In this document: piece after piece, positions 42,754 through 50,726 of the stretch
How the letters are laid out: each line of letters opens with the position of its first letter
Numbering within the stretch: the first letter of the stretch is position 1
NCBI RefSeq assembly: GCF_018424685.1
Contig: NZ_QTKX01000001.1
Location: 434,001-498,000, forward strand
Source of the DNA: Mesobacillus boroniphilus
GTDB lineage: Bacteria > Bacillota > Bacilli > Bacillales > Cytobacillaceae
Direction of reading: 5' to 3'
Length of the DNA stretch: 64,000 nucleotides
Program-made: the position numbers and the translations under genes
Notes under the pieces: generated by a model
Seen by the model: only the letters and a program-made list of their open reading frames with translations
What the model was told of the DNA's origin: nothing
The model's database searches: none

Positions 42754-43716
42754 TTAATGGGTTCCTCCGGTAGTCTTATTCAAATAATGAGCTAGTCCCA
42801 TGGCACTGACATTTACATCAAGATATAGCAGCTCATATATCGGATGCGTATCTGGCAGTCCTTGCTGGGTCAAGTGAATTTTAATTTTATCATAAAGTTT
42901 CTGTGTAATGTGCTCAACTTGTTTGCCTTCATGCTTTTCCTCTAAAACGACCTGTTTTGCTTCTTCAATGAAAACTTTAAGCCAACTCTCCACTTGCCTG
43001 AAAGCTTCAGACGGGTTTTCAGACATGCCATAATGTCCAAAATAAATTCGCTCTAACCCTAGCTCCTTAAAACGACTCATTGAATGAAGCATCTTTTCTG
43101 GGTCAAACTGGTTTGGCGATGTCGTAGGAAGGTAAAATTCAATGCCTTCGCGGTCGAGCTGCGGATAAAAGATTCCAGCAGTGTCACCAGAGAAAATGCC
43201 GTTAGTGAGCGGGTGGTAGATGCTGAAGTGGTGGTTGGCATGGCCTGGCGTATCTAAAAATTTTAGTGTAAGCTTCTCACTAATTTTCAGTGTGCCGCCT
43301 TCACCTTGTATCATAAGGCGTTCCTCGGGGATTTCAACGATTGGGTCGAATAGTTGCGAAAACTTATCGCCATATACAGCTTTTGCACCCATAATCAATC
43401 TTGATGGATCAGCTAGATGTCTGGCACCCTTTGGATGTACAACTACTTTCGCATTTGGGCAATGCTGTAGCATCAAGCCCGCCCCTCCCGCATGGTCGAG
43501 GTGTATATGTGTCACGATTATGTATGAGATATCGGCCGGAGATACACCAAGTGTTTTTAAGCCTTCAAGGATATAGGGAATGGAGGGGCTTGCGGATGTT
43601 TCTATAAGCGTCACCTTTTCTTCCGTTAAAACATATGTACCGGTGCGTTCCGCCATATTTAAATCAAAATCATCGATAAGAAAGACATTTTCGGATAGTT
43701 GTACTGGTTTTTTCAA
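42754..43716 (-). CDS. MBL-fold metallohydrolase
   Basis: 320-residue metallo-beta-lactamase-fold protein. Zinc ligands are in THIHLDHAGG, TPGHANHHFS and FSGDTAG, and FGHYG near the end of the domain; the extra C-terminal helical part is about 90 residues. The arrangement resembles glyoxalase II-type hydrolases that cleave thioesters. The TTG at 43716 is used because AAGGAGTGA lies just upstream. Co-transcribed with the glutaredoxin gene. Confidence 0.87.
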   Translation of the reverse strand: MKKPVQLSENVFLIDDFDLNMAERTGTYVLTEEKVTLIETSASPSIPYILEGLKTLGVSPADISYIIVTHIHLDHAGGAGLMLQHCPNAKVVVHPKGARHLADPSRLIMGAKAVYGDKFSQLFDPIVEIPEERLMIQGEGGTLKISEKLTLKFLDTPGHANHHFSIYHPLTNGIFSGDTAGIFYPQLDREGIEFYLPTTSPNQFDPEKMLHSMSRFKELGLERIYFGHYGMSENPSEAFRQVESWLKVFIEEAKQVVLEEKHEGKQVEHITQKLYDKIKIHLTQQGLPDTHPIYELLYLDVNVSAMGLAHYLNKTTGGTH

Positions 43717-43897
43717 AAAATCACTCCTTTTCAAAGCTTTTACTTGTACATCGTCTGACAATATTTTATTCTGTTAATATTGACATGTAAAGAATTATGT
43801 ATAGAAAATTCTGAAATCATTTTACATGGATATAAATATGCCAATTGCAAAATCTATTTATAAGTTATTGGTTTTTGTTTTGAAAGGAGAGGGAGCA

Positions 43898-44134
43898 ATG
43901 TCACAGCTTCAAGGAATTATCACTCGATTAAAGAATCTGCAAGAGCAGTCCAATGGAGGAGAACCTGCTCAACGCTTTTTTGAAGTGAATGGTGAGCGTA
44001 AGTGCCAGGTTACATACCATCCAAAAACTGAAACATACGAATTGGAAATATACAATGACAAAGAAAAGCCTAAGAAATATCAATTCGACAACATTGATAT
44101 GATTACAATCGAGATCTTTGATCTTATTCAGTAA
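43898..44134 (+). CDS. ykuJ: YkuJ family protein
   Basis: 78-residue protein matching YkuJ: MSQLQGIITRLKNLQE, QRFFEVNGERKCQVTYHPKTETYELE and the C-terminal DNIDMITIEIFDLI. The ATG at 43898 follows GGAGAGGGAG. A small folded protein of unknown function, conserved across Bacillaceae. Own terminator; followed by darB (ykuL), while ykuK is missing. Confidence 0.92.
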   Translation: MSQLQGIITRLKNLQEQSNGGEPAQRFFEVNGERKCQVTYHPKTETYELEIYNDKEKPKKYQFDNIDMITIEIFDLIQ

Positions 44135-44147
44135 TTAACAATGAAAA

Positions 44148-44172
44148 ATGGGACCCATCTGTGGTCCTTTTT
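44148..44172 (+). terminator. terminator of ykuJ
   Basis: GGACC and GGTCC arms with extra pairing around the loop, followed by TTTTTT. Confidence 0.82.
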
Positions 44173-44267
44173 TATATCCATGTTTTTGGGAGAACTAAAT
44201 AAAAGCCTCTTTATACATTTTGTGATAAAATGTAATGGAAAGAAATCCATTTTAGGGAGTTTTCGCC

Positions 44268-44714
44268 ATGATTAGTCTTTACAGCGGTGAGTTTTTGGAA
44301 GTGTCGATTCGCGACCTGATGATCCCTTCTGAGCGCGTAGCCCACGTCCAAGTTGGCAATAGCCTGGAGCATGCTCTTCTTGTTTTAACAAAGAGCGGGT
44401 ATACTGCAATTCCTGTACTTGATCCTCATTATCGTTTAATGGGTTTAATCAGTACACCTATCATAATGGATTCAATTCTCGGCCTGGAAAGAATCGAGTT
44501 TGAGCAGCTTGAGAAGAAACGAGTCGAAGAAGCCATGAATATGAAAATACCAAGAGTCAACATCCACTCAACTCTTCAATCCTCCTTAGACCTTCTTGTA
44601 GATCACCCATTTCTCTGTATAGAAGATGACTCAGGTTTCTTTGAGGGTATTCTGACAAGACGGACCGTATTGCTGAAATTGACCAAGCAAGTAAAAAGGT
44701 ATAATAAGAAATAG
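44268..44714 (+). CDS. darB: DarB, cyclic di-AMP-binding CBS protein
   Basis: 148-residue protein of two CBS domains (about residues 15-70 and 85-140), matching DarB (YkuL) of B. subtilis. The first CBS contains RVAHVQVGNSLEHALLVLTKSGYTAIPVLDPHYRLMGLIS; the second ends with FFEGILTRRTVLLKL. DarB binds cyclic di-AMP; without it, DarB stimulates Rel (ppGpp synthesis) and pyruvate carboxylase, linking potassium to amino-acid and carbon flow. GGGAG precedes the ATG. Followed by a terminator. Confidence 0.92.
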   Translation: MISLYSGEFLEVSIRDLMIPSERVAHVQVGNSLEHALLVLTKSGYTAIPVLDPHYRLMGLISTPIIMDSILGLERIEFEQLEKKRVEEAMNMKIPRVNIHSTLQSSLDLLVDHPFLCIEDDSGFFEGILTRRTVLLKLTKQVKRYNKK

Positions 44715-44726
44715 TATGCATAACGC

Positions 44727-44755
44727 AGCTCCCGGATACGGGGGCTGAATTTTTT
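44727..44755 (+). terminator. terminator of darB
   Basis: Arms AGCTCCCG and CGGGGGCT (one G-U pair) around GATA, followed by GAATTTTTT. The EmrB-type transporter start codon lies 20 bases further on. Confidence 0.8.
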
Positions 44756-44774
44756 ACTTCTCTAGAGGTGTGTT

Positions 44775-46277
44775 ATGGGACAAGCCGAACAAAAAATGAA
44801 CAAGAGGAAAACGAAACGCTCTTTTGTCTTGGCAACGGTCATGCTCGCCATGTTTATGGGAGCTGTTGAAGGGACGATCGTTTCTACTGCTATGCCAGCA
44901 ATCGTCGGCGATCTGGGTGGTTTTGCGTTATACAGCTGGGTTTTCTCTGCCTATTTGCTTATGAATGCAGTTACAGTTCTTATTTATGGGAAATTATCCG
45001 ATTTATTTGGCAGGAAACCGATATTAACATTTGGGATTATCGTTTTCTTGATTGGTTCGATCTTATCCGGGACGGCTGAAACGATGGAAATGCTGATTTT
45101 ATACCGGTTCATCCAGGGGTTTGGAGCCGGTGCCGTCATGCCGATTGCCACTACAATTGTAGGGGATATCTATTCAAGGGAAGAAAGGGCGAAGATACAG
45201 GGGTATCTCTCCAGTGTATGGGGGATTTCAGCTATATCGGGACCGGCACTTGGTGGTTTGCTAGTAGAATATGCAAGCTGGAGATATGTCTTCTGGATCA
45301 ATGTTCCACTCGGTATCCTTGCAATCGCAGGTCTTTGGCTTTATCTTCATGAAGATATTGAGAAAAAGAAGCATAAGATTGACTATCATGGAGCAGTGCT
45401 CCTTACTGTGGCGATAAGTTCACTGATGATTGTCCTGGTCGAAGCGGGAGCAAATTGGGCGTGGACATCTCCAAAAACGATCGGCCTGATCAGCTTGAGT
45501 GTCCTGACCTTGATCCTCTTTATTTTTCAAGAGAGAAGGGCAGAAGAGCCGATGATGCCATTTAATATTTGGCGTGAACGGTCAATATTCATTGCGAATA
45601 TGACTTCCTTGACAACCGGTGTCATGCTGATTGGTATCTCAAGCTTTTTGCCTGCATTTGTACAGGGAGTCATGGAGAGGTCTCCGATTGTGGCTGGTTT
45701 CACCTTGACGGCCATGTCAATAGGATGGCCAATAGCAGCGGCTGTCAGCGGTCGCCTGCTCTTGAGAATCGGCTATCGCAAGACTTCTTTGTTTGGGGGT
45801 GCAGCATTGATTATCGGCAGTATCCTGTTCGTCACCCTGACGCCTGAAGCAGGTCCATTATGGGCTGCAGCAGGATCGTTTTTCGTTGGAGTGGGGATGG
45901 GTCTTACTAGTACGGCATTCATTGTTTCTATCCAAAGTACAGTTGCCTGGCAGCAAAGAGGGATTGCAACCGCAGCCAATATGTTCATGAGAAACCTGGG
46001 CAATACAGTGGGAGCTGCCTTGCTCGGTGGAGTGCTTAACAGCAGCATCCTGAGCTATATGAAAAAGAATGGAGCAACAGACCAGGATCTCACGATTGAT
46101 ACAGCGAATGTTCTGCTCAATGAATCAGAGCGAATGAAGCTTCCCGCAGATTTGAAGACAATCCTTCAAGATGCGTTAACAAATGCACTTCATTCGGTTT
46201 ACATTGTCGTTTTCATTTTTGCTATTGTCAGTTTGCTGTTCATCTTATTCTTGCCTAAAAAGGAAACTGCAGAGTAA
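44775..46277 (+). CDS. MFS drug efflux pump, EmrB/QacA (DHA2, 14-helix) type
   Basis: 500-residue 14-helix transporter. Motif A in the 2-3 loop is GKLSDLFGRKP, motif C in helix 5 is SGPALGGLL, and the helix-1 signature is GTIVSTAMPAIVGDLGG, all typical of DHA2 multidrug pumps. C-terminal helices carry the IVSIQSTVAWQQRGIATAANMFMRNLGNTVGAA stretch. GAGGTG precedes the ATG. It sits between darB and ccpC, where B. subtilis has none, so it is an insertion. Exported compound unknown. Confidence 0.92.
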   Translation: MGQAEQKMNKRKTKRSFVLATVMLAMFMGAVEGTIVSTAMPAIVGDLGGFALYSWVFSAYLLMNAVTVLIYGKLSDLFGRKPILTFGIIVFLIGSILSGTAETMEMLILYRFIQGFGAGAVMPIATTIVGDIYSREERAKIQGYLSSVWGISAISGPALGGLLVEYASWRYVFWINVPLGILAIAGLWLYLHEDIEKKKHKIDYHGAVLLTVAISSLMIVLVEAGANWAWTSPKTIGLISLSVLTLILFIFQERRAEEPMMPFNIWRERSIFIANMTSLTTGVMLIGISSFLPAFVQGVMERSPIVAGFTLTAMSIGWPIAAAVSGRLLLRIGYRKTSLFGGAALIIGSILFVTLTPEAGPLWAAAGSFFVGVGMGLTSTAFIVSIQSTVAWQQRGIATAANMFMRNLGNTVGAALLGGVLNSSILSYMKKNGATDQDLTIDTANVLLNESERMKLPADLKTILQDALTNALHSVYIVVFIFAIVSLLFILFLPKKETAE

Positions 46278-46290
46278 TCTGCAGTTTTTT
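46265..46290 (+). terminator. terminator of the EmrB-type pump gene
   Basis: Arms AACTGCAG and CTGCAGTT; the stop codon is in the loop; followed by TTTT. Confidence 0.88.
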
Positions 46291-46325
46291 ATCATAATGT
46301 AATTGGTGAAGTTTTCATTTATAAT

Positions 46326-46340
46326 ATAAGAAAAACTTAT
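46326..46340 (+). promoter_or_regulatory. CcpC box before ccpC
   Basis: ATAA-GAAAAAC-TTAT fits the CcpC recognition pattern ATAA-N7-TTAT exactly. It lies 14 bases before the ccpC start codon, where binding would repress or roadblock its own gene. Confidence 0.72.
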
Positions 46341-46354
46341 TAAGAGGTTCAGTT

Positions 46355-47242
46355 ATGTCATCTATTTCTGAGTTTCATTTGTTATCTGTGCTGGCGCAGG
46401 AAATGAATATGAGGAAGGCCGCGGAGAGATTATTTGTATCCCAGCCTGCTTTGTCCCAGCGGCTGCAATCAATCGAGAAGGATTGGGGTACCAAGCTTTT
46501 TCTCCGTTCCCAAAAAGGGCTGACTTTAACACCTGCAGGAGAAGTCGTAATCCAATTTGTCAATGAGACTATTGCCAGAGAGGAAAAAGCTAGGGAATCA
46601 ATTCATGCATTAAATTCAGAGGTGTATGGAACCCTTAAAATAGCTGTTGCTTCTATTGTCGGTCAAAACTGGCTCCCTCAGGTTTTGAAGAAATACGTAA
46701 GCCGTTACCCCCAGGCGAAAATTTCGCTTGTTACAGGGTGGAGCAGTGAAATATCAAAGGCACTATATGAAGATCAAGTGCACATCGGAATCATCAGAGG
46801 CACACCAGACTGGAAGGGTGTCAAAATCCACTTATTCAAGGACAGTCTGTATTTGGTTGACACGGAAATAACAAGTCCTGAACAAGTGTTGGATACAGAC
46901 CGGCCGTTTATCCAGTTTAAAAGTGATTCGAATTACTACCAGGAAATCCAGGATTGGTGGTTACGGCAATTCCAGACAGCGCCAAAAAGGACAATAATCG
47001 TAGACCAGATTGAAACTTGCAAACAAATGACTTTCAACGGAATTGGCTACGCAATCCTCCCGGCAATAACACTGAATGGAGCGGAGAAAGATATCTTTAA
47101 AGTCCCGCTGCATGATGAAAATAATGAACCACTGGGCAGGGACACCTGGCTTCTTGGCTATGAATCAGCTTTCCAGTTAAAACAAGTACAAGCTTTCATA
47201 GAGATCGTCAAAGAACATATAGTCGAGACCAAAAAATCATAA
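46355..47242 (+). CDS. ccpC: CcpC, LysR-type citrate regulator
   Basis: 295-residue LysR-type regulator matching CcpC (YkuM). The N-terminal winged helix is EFHLLSVLAQEMNMRKAAERLFVSQPALSQRLQSIEKDWGTKLF; the effector domain follows from about residue 90 and would bind citrate. In B. subtilis it represses citZ and citB and is relieved by citrate. The CcpC box in front of the gene suggests autoregulation. The genes ykuN, ykuO and ykuP (flavodoxins) that follow in B. subtilis are missing; dapH comes next. Confidence 0.93.
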   Translation: MSSISEFHLLSVLAQEMNMRKAAERLFVSQPALSQRLQSIEKDWGTKLFLRSQKGLTLTPAGEVVIQFVNETIAREEKARESIHALNSEVYGTLKIAVASIVGQNWLPQVLKKYVSRYPQAKISLVTGWSSEISKALYEDQVHIGIIRGTPDWKGVKIHLFKDSLYLVDTEITSPEQVLDTDRPFIQFKSDSNYYQEIQDWWLRQFQTAPKRTIIVDQIETCKQMTFNGIGYAILPAITLNGAEKDIFKVPLHDENNEPLGRDTWLLGYESAFQLKQVQAFIEIVKEHIVETKKS

Positions 47243-47396
47243 AAGTAGTTTTTCTTGTTTTAAAAACTTTTGTTTGATAAAGTAATTTTTAGAAAAGGCT
47301 ATTTCCGTGCAGTCGCTTTAGTACATTAACTCTGTATAAAAGTAACTTGATAGCGGAAATAGACTGCGATCACATACATAATTGGAGGTAAAGTAT

Positions 47397-48107
47397 ATGA
47401 AAATGATGGATGCTAACGAAATTATTTCGTTTATTCAAAATAGCAAAAAAGCCACTCCGGTAAAGGTTTATATTAAGGGTGACCTGGAAGGAATCGATTT
47501 TGGCGAGAATACGAAGACGTTCATCTCAGGCAATACAGGCGTTATTTTCGGCGAGTGGGCTGAAATCAATCCTGCAATCGAAGCAAACCAGGCTAAAATT
47601 GAAGAGTATGTCGTAGAGAACGACCGCAGAAATTCGGCTATCCCATTACTGGACATGAAGAATATCAAAGCACGCATTGAACCAGGTGCGATCATCAGGG
47701 ACCAGGTAGAAATCGGTGATAATGCTGTTATTATGATGGGGGCTTCAATTAATATCGGCGCTGTTGTAGGCGAGGGTACTATGATTGACATGAACGTTGT
47801 ACTAGGCGGACGTGCAACAGTCGGAAAGAACTGCCACATCGGTGCAGGTTCTGTACTTGCTGGTGTTATCGAGCCACCTTCAGCGAAGCCAGTCGTAGTT
47901 GAGGATGATGTAGTAATCGGAGCGAACGCTGTTGTCCTTGAAGGCGTTACAGTTGGGAAGGGTGCAGTTGTTGCTGCAGGCGCTATTGTCATCGACGATG
48001 TACCTCCTTATACAGTGGTAGCTGGAACACCAGCACGCGTCATCAAGGAAATCGATGAAAAAACAAAATCAAAAACCGAAATCAAGCAGGAGCTTCGCCA
48101 GCTTTAA
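47397..48107 (+). CDS. dapH: DapH, tetrahydrodipicolinate N-acetyltransferase
   Basis: 236-residue hexapeptide-repeat acetyltransferase (left-handed beta helix) that acetylates 2,3,4,5-tetrahydrodipicolinate in lysine/diaminopimelate synthesis. Repeats run from about residue 85 to 210 ([94 protein letters not shown]). GGAGGT precedes the ATG at 47397. It is followed not directly by dapL, as in B. subtilis, but by repeat copy 3, 540 bases later. Confidence 0.96.
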   Translation: MKMMDANEIISFIQNSKKATPVKVYIKGDLEGIDFGENTKTFISGNTGVIFGEWAEINPAIEANQAKIEEYVVENDRRNSAIPLLDMKNIKARIEPGAIIRDQVEIGDNAVIMMGASINIGAVVGEGTMIDMNVVLGGRATVGKNCHIGAGSVLAGVIEPPSAKPVVVEDDVVIGANAVVLEGVTVGKGAVVAAGAIVIDDVPPYTVVAGTPARVIKEIDEKTKSKTEIKQELRQL

Positions 48108-48117
48108 TAGCAAGAAA

Positions 48118-48540
48118 CATAAAGCGCAAGCGCCTCGTTCAGCCCCGACAAGCGCTGGAGCGCCGACCAGTGAAGTCGCTCTTTGACTTCATTGGGCGGA
48201 CCGAAACCGAAATGTATAGCCGACTGCCCGGAAACGCAGAAACTGGAGACTCCGACAAAGAAGCGCTTTTTGCTTCTGACGGCGGAGTTGAAGTTTCGGA
48301 GTTTCTAGGAGGCGAAACTAGACAAATCGAAATGCGGAGGCGACTGTCCAACTCCGACAAGCGCTGGAGGGTCTGCCAGTGAAGTCGGTCTTTGACTTCA
48401 TTGGCAGGACCGAAGCGTCTCGAGGAGTTAGGAGCCGCAGCTAGACAAGCGACTCGAGCTGCTCAAAGCTAACGCTTCTCGCAAGATACTCCAGGAAGCC
48501 TTTTCAGGATGAAAACTGGCTAGGCGCTGAGCTGGATTAA
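48118..48540 (-). repeat. modular intergenic repeat, copy 3 (composite)
   Basis: About 420 bases between dapH and dapL, in the opposite orientation to copies 1 and 2. The segment from CCGACAAGCGCTGGAG to GACTTCATTGG occurs twice (starting at 48145 and 48354, 209 bases apart), each with a CCARTGAAGTC/GACTTCATTGG hairpin shared with copy 2. The outer part (48420-48450) matches the start of copy 2 in reverse complement, and 48450-48535 matches the left part of copy 1. A distinct central module (about 48213-48350) with AGAAGCGCTTTTTGCTTCT is not seen in the other copies. Confidence 0.8.
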
Positions 48541-48595
48541 GACCACTACCTGTAGTTATCTACAACTAAATCATTTTAATATTTCCTAAACAGCA

Positions 48596-48630
48596 AGAAA
48601 GCGTGGATATTAGGTCCGCGCTTTCTTTTA
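48596..48630 (+). terminator. hairpin with T-run directly before dapL
   Basis: Twelve-base stem AGAAAGCGTGGA/TCCGCGCTTTCT (one G-U pair) with a 7-base loop, followed by TTTTA and, only a few bases later, the dapL ribosome binding site AAGGAG. There is no room for a promoter between it and dapL, so it may act as an attenuator. Confidence 0.8.
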
Positions 48631-48645
48631 TAAGGAGAGAATTCT

Positions 48646-49770
48646 ATGGATTTTAATACTTTTATTAAAATTAGAAGAGATTTGCACCAGATTCCTGAAC
48701 TTGGTTTCAAGGAGTTCAAAACGCAGGCCTATCTTCTTGATTATTTAAGCAGTCTCCCTCAGGACCGCCTGGAAATCAAGACATGGAAGACTGGGATCTT
48801 TGTCAAGATCAAGGGAAGTAATCCAAAGAAGACGATTGGTTACAGGGCAGACATCGACGGTCTTCCAATCACAGAGGCAACTGGTTTAGAATTCAAATCC
48901 CTTCATGAAGGACAGATGCATGCATGTGGGCATGATTTTCATATGTCCATCGCACTAGGGTTGATTTCATACTTCGTTGCTCACCCAATTGAAGATCATT
49001 TGCTGTTCATTTTCCAGCCTGCTGAGGAAGGACCGGGTGGTGCAGAACCCTTGCTTAAGACAGCTATCATGGAGGAATGGAAGCCTGATATGATTATTGC
49101 TTTGCATATTGCTCCCGAGTATCCGGTTGGCACGATTGCAACAAGAGAAGGACTTCTTTTCGCCAATACTTCCGAACTGTTCATTGACCTTGAGGGGAAG
49201 GGCGGGCATGCAGCTTATCCGCACCAAACAAATGATATGGTCGTTGCAGCATGTGCTCTTGTAAATCAACTACAGTCTGTTGTTTCAAGGAATATAGACC
49301 CTCTAGACAGTGCCGTTATCACGATTGGCAAGATAACCGGAGGAACCGTACAAAACATCATCGCAGAAACATCAAGACTTGAAGGTACCATTCGCACACT
49401 GTCTGTTGAATCGATGGCGAAAGTGAAAGAGAGGATTGAGGCACTGGTCAAGGGAGTCGAAGTAGGATATCAATGCAGGACTTCGATTGACTATGGGGCG
49501 ATGTACCACCAAGTTTATAATAATGAAGAACTGGCACGTGATTTTATCGCCTTTGCTGAGAAAAAGGGAAATATCGACGTGATTGTTTGTAAAGAAGCAA
49601 TGACTGGAGAAGACTTTGGTTATATGCTTAAAGAGATTCCTGGCTTCATGTTCTGGCTCGGTGTTAATTCTGAACATGGGCTACATCATGCCAAACTGAA
49701 CCCGGATGAGAATGCCATCAAGACCGCCGTTGATTTATTGACTAAGTATATTGAATACAAAAGTAATTGA
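48646..49770 (+). CDS. dapL: DapL, N-acetyl-LL-diaminopimelate deacetylase
   Basis: 374-residue M20/M40-family metallohydrolase matching YkuR. Zinc-binding motifs are HACGHDFHM (about residues 90-97), [14 protein letters not shown], and the C-terminal GLHHAKLNP. It deacetylates N-acetyl-LL-diaminopimelate, the last step of the acetyl branch started by DapH and PatA. AAGGAG precedes the ATG. In this genome its expression must pass a strong hairpin just upstream, and it is separated from dapH by a repeat element. The next gene on the same strand, ykuV, starts about 70 bases later. Confidence 0.95.
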   Translation: MDFNTFIKIRRDLHQIPELGFKEFKTQAYLLDYLSSLPQDRLEIKTWKTGIFVKIKGSNPKKTIGYRADIDGLPITEATGLEFKSLHEGQMHACGHDFHMSIALGLISYFVAHPIEDHLLFIFQPAEEGPGGAEPLLKTAIMEEWKPDMIIALHIAPEYPVGTIATREGLLFANTSELFIDLEGKGGHAAYPHQTNDMVVAACALVNQLQSVVSRNIDPLDSAVITIGKITGGTVQNIIAETSRLEGTIRTLSVESMAKVKERIEALVKGVEVGYQCRTSIDYGAMYHQVYNNEELARDFIAFAEKKGNIDVIVCKEAMTGEDFGYMLKEIPGFMFWLGVNSEHGLHHAKLNPDENAIKTAVDLLTKYIEYKSN

Positions 49771-49838
49771 ACCACAACCCTATCCATCTGACTTTCGTTT
49801 TGTTTTATAATGGACATTACTGCAGAGAGGTGTTCGAA

Positions 49839-50294
49839 TTGAGACTACGTGAACCTTTACCCGAAATGCATGGTGCTACTGAGTGGCTGAATGGTGAAGT
49901 TAAGAGAGAACAACTGGTCGGTGAAAAGCCGACACTGATCCATTTTTGGTCCATCAGCTGTCATCTTTGCAAGGTAGCGATGCCAATGGTGAATGAACTC
50001 CGCGACAATTACAAAGATAAACTGAATGTTGTTTCTGTCCATATGCCCCGTTCAGAAAAGGACCTGAATATGGATGAAATCAAACAAGTGGCAGCAGAAC
50101 ACAGCATCTCCCAGCCCATTTTCATTGATAATGAACATGATTTGACGGATGCTTTTGAAAATCAATATGTCCCAGCTTATTACCTTTTTGATCATAACGG
50201 TTTGTTAAGGCATTTTCAGGCTGGAGGAAGCGGATTGAAGATGCTTGAAAAGCGTGTGAATCGAGTGCTGGAAGAAATCGAAAAGGACCATTAA
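49839..50294 (+). CDS. ykuV: YkuV, thiol-disulfide oxidoreductase
   Basis: 151-residue thioredoxin-fold protein matching YkuV. The redox motif is CHLC in HFWSISCHLCKVAMP; the cis-proline is in YVPAYYLFD. YkuV is a cytosolic thiol-disulfide oxidoreductase in B. subtilis. The TTG at 49839 is chosen because GAGAGG lies eight bases before it and the earlier frame is leader. It is followed by a series of 52-base repeats, the first of which acts as terminator. Confidence 0.9.
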   Translation: MRLREPLPEMHGATEWLNGEVKREQLVGEKPTLIHFWSISCHLCKVAMPMVNELRDNYKDKLNVVSVHMPRSEKDLNMDEIKQVAAEHSISQPIFIDNEHDLTDAFENQYVPAYYLFDHNGLLRHFQAGGSGLKMLEKRVNRVLEEIEKDH

Positions 50295-50307
50295 TCCCTC
50301 TTTATTT

Positions 50308-50497
50308 GAGCCGTCTAACAGACACTTTTTATCCATACAGGCACGAGTTTGTCCGATAGAGTCCTTCTATCGGACATTTTTCTTTAATGCGATCACGAGT
50401 TTGTCCGATAGAGCCCTTCTAACGGCCACATTTCTTTAATGCGATCACGAGTTTGTCCGATAAAGCCCTTCTAACGGCCATTTTACATCAATACGAG
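50308..50497 (+). repeat. tandem 52-base repeat array A
   Basis: Three full units and one half unit. Each has a 27-base core TGTC-N19-G(A/C)CA: TGTC starts at 50350, 50402 and 50454, each followed at +23 by GACA or GCCA. A half unit with GACA at 50321 is in the same register. The 25-base linker ends in CACGAGTT. Unit 1 is a near-perfect hairpin (GTCCGATAGA/TCTATCGGAC) with a T-run; units 2 and 3 are eroded. It lies between ykuV and the ABC exporter genes. Confidence 0.85.
50350..50382 (+). terminator. terminator formed by array A unit 1
   Basis: Stem GTCCGATAGA/TCTATCGGAC with a short loop, followed by ATTTTTCTTT; closes ykuV. Confidence 0.8.
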
Positions 50498-50726
50498 CAT
50501 TCGATAATATCCGATTTTCAGAATCCTATTCTACATTATTTCCACATCAGTCAAAGTATACGATATCTATGCCACTTCTCATCTTTGTATTTAAAATCAG
50601 ACAATTCATATAACCGAAAAAATAAAAAAATTCCTGAAAAAGGCTGGAAAAATATTTCGAAAGTCGATATATTATTGTATACGTGCCTTTTATTTTTTTC
50701 TAAGGTTTTCCAAAGGGGGGAAATGA
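50498..50726. other. intergenic region before the ABC exporter genes
   Basis: AT-rich promoter region; the frames present (for example 50453-50770) overlap the repeats and the exporter start and have no ribosome binding site. No further repeat unit is recognisable beyond 50497. Confidence 0.5.

Noticed and set aside
47298..47362. Inverted repeat CTATTTCCG/CGGAAATAG upstream of dapH, considered as a riboswitch or operator
   Set aside because: The arms are 46 bases apart, nothing else fits a lysine riboswitch, and no known regulator matches; probably chance.
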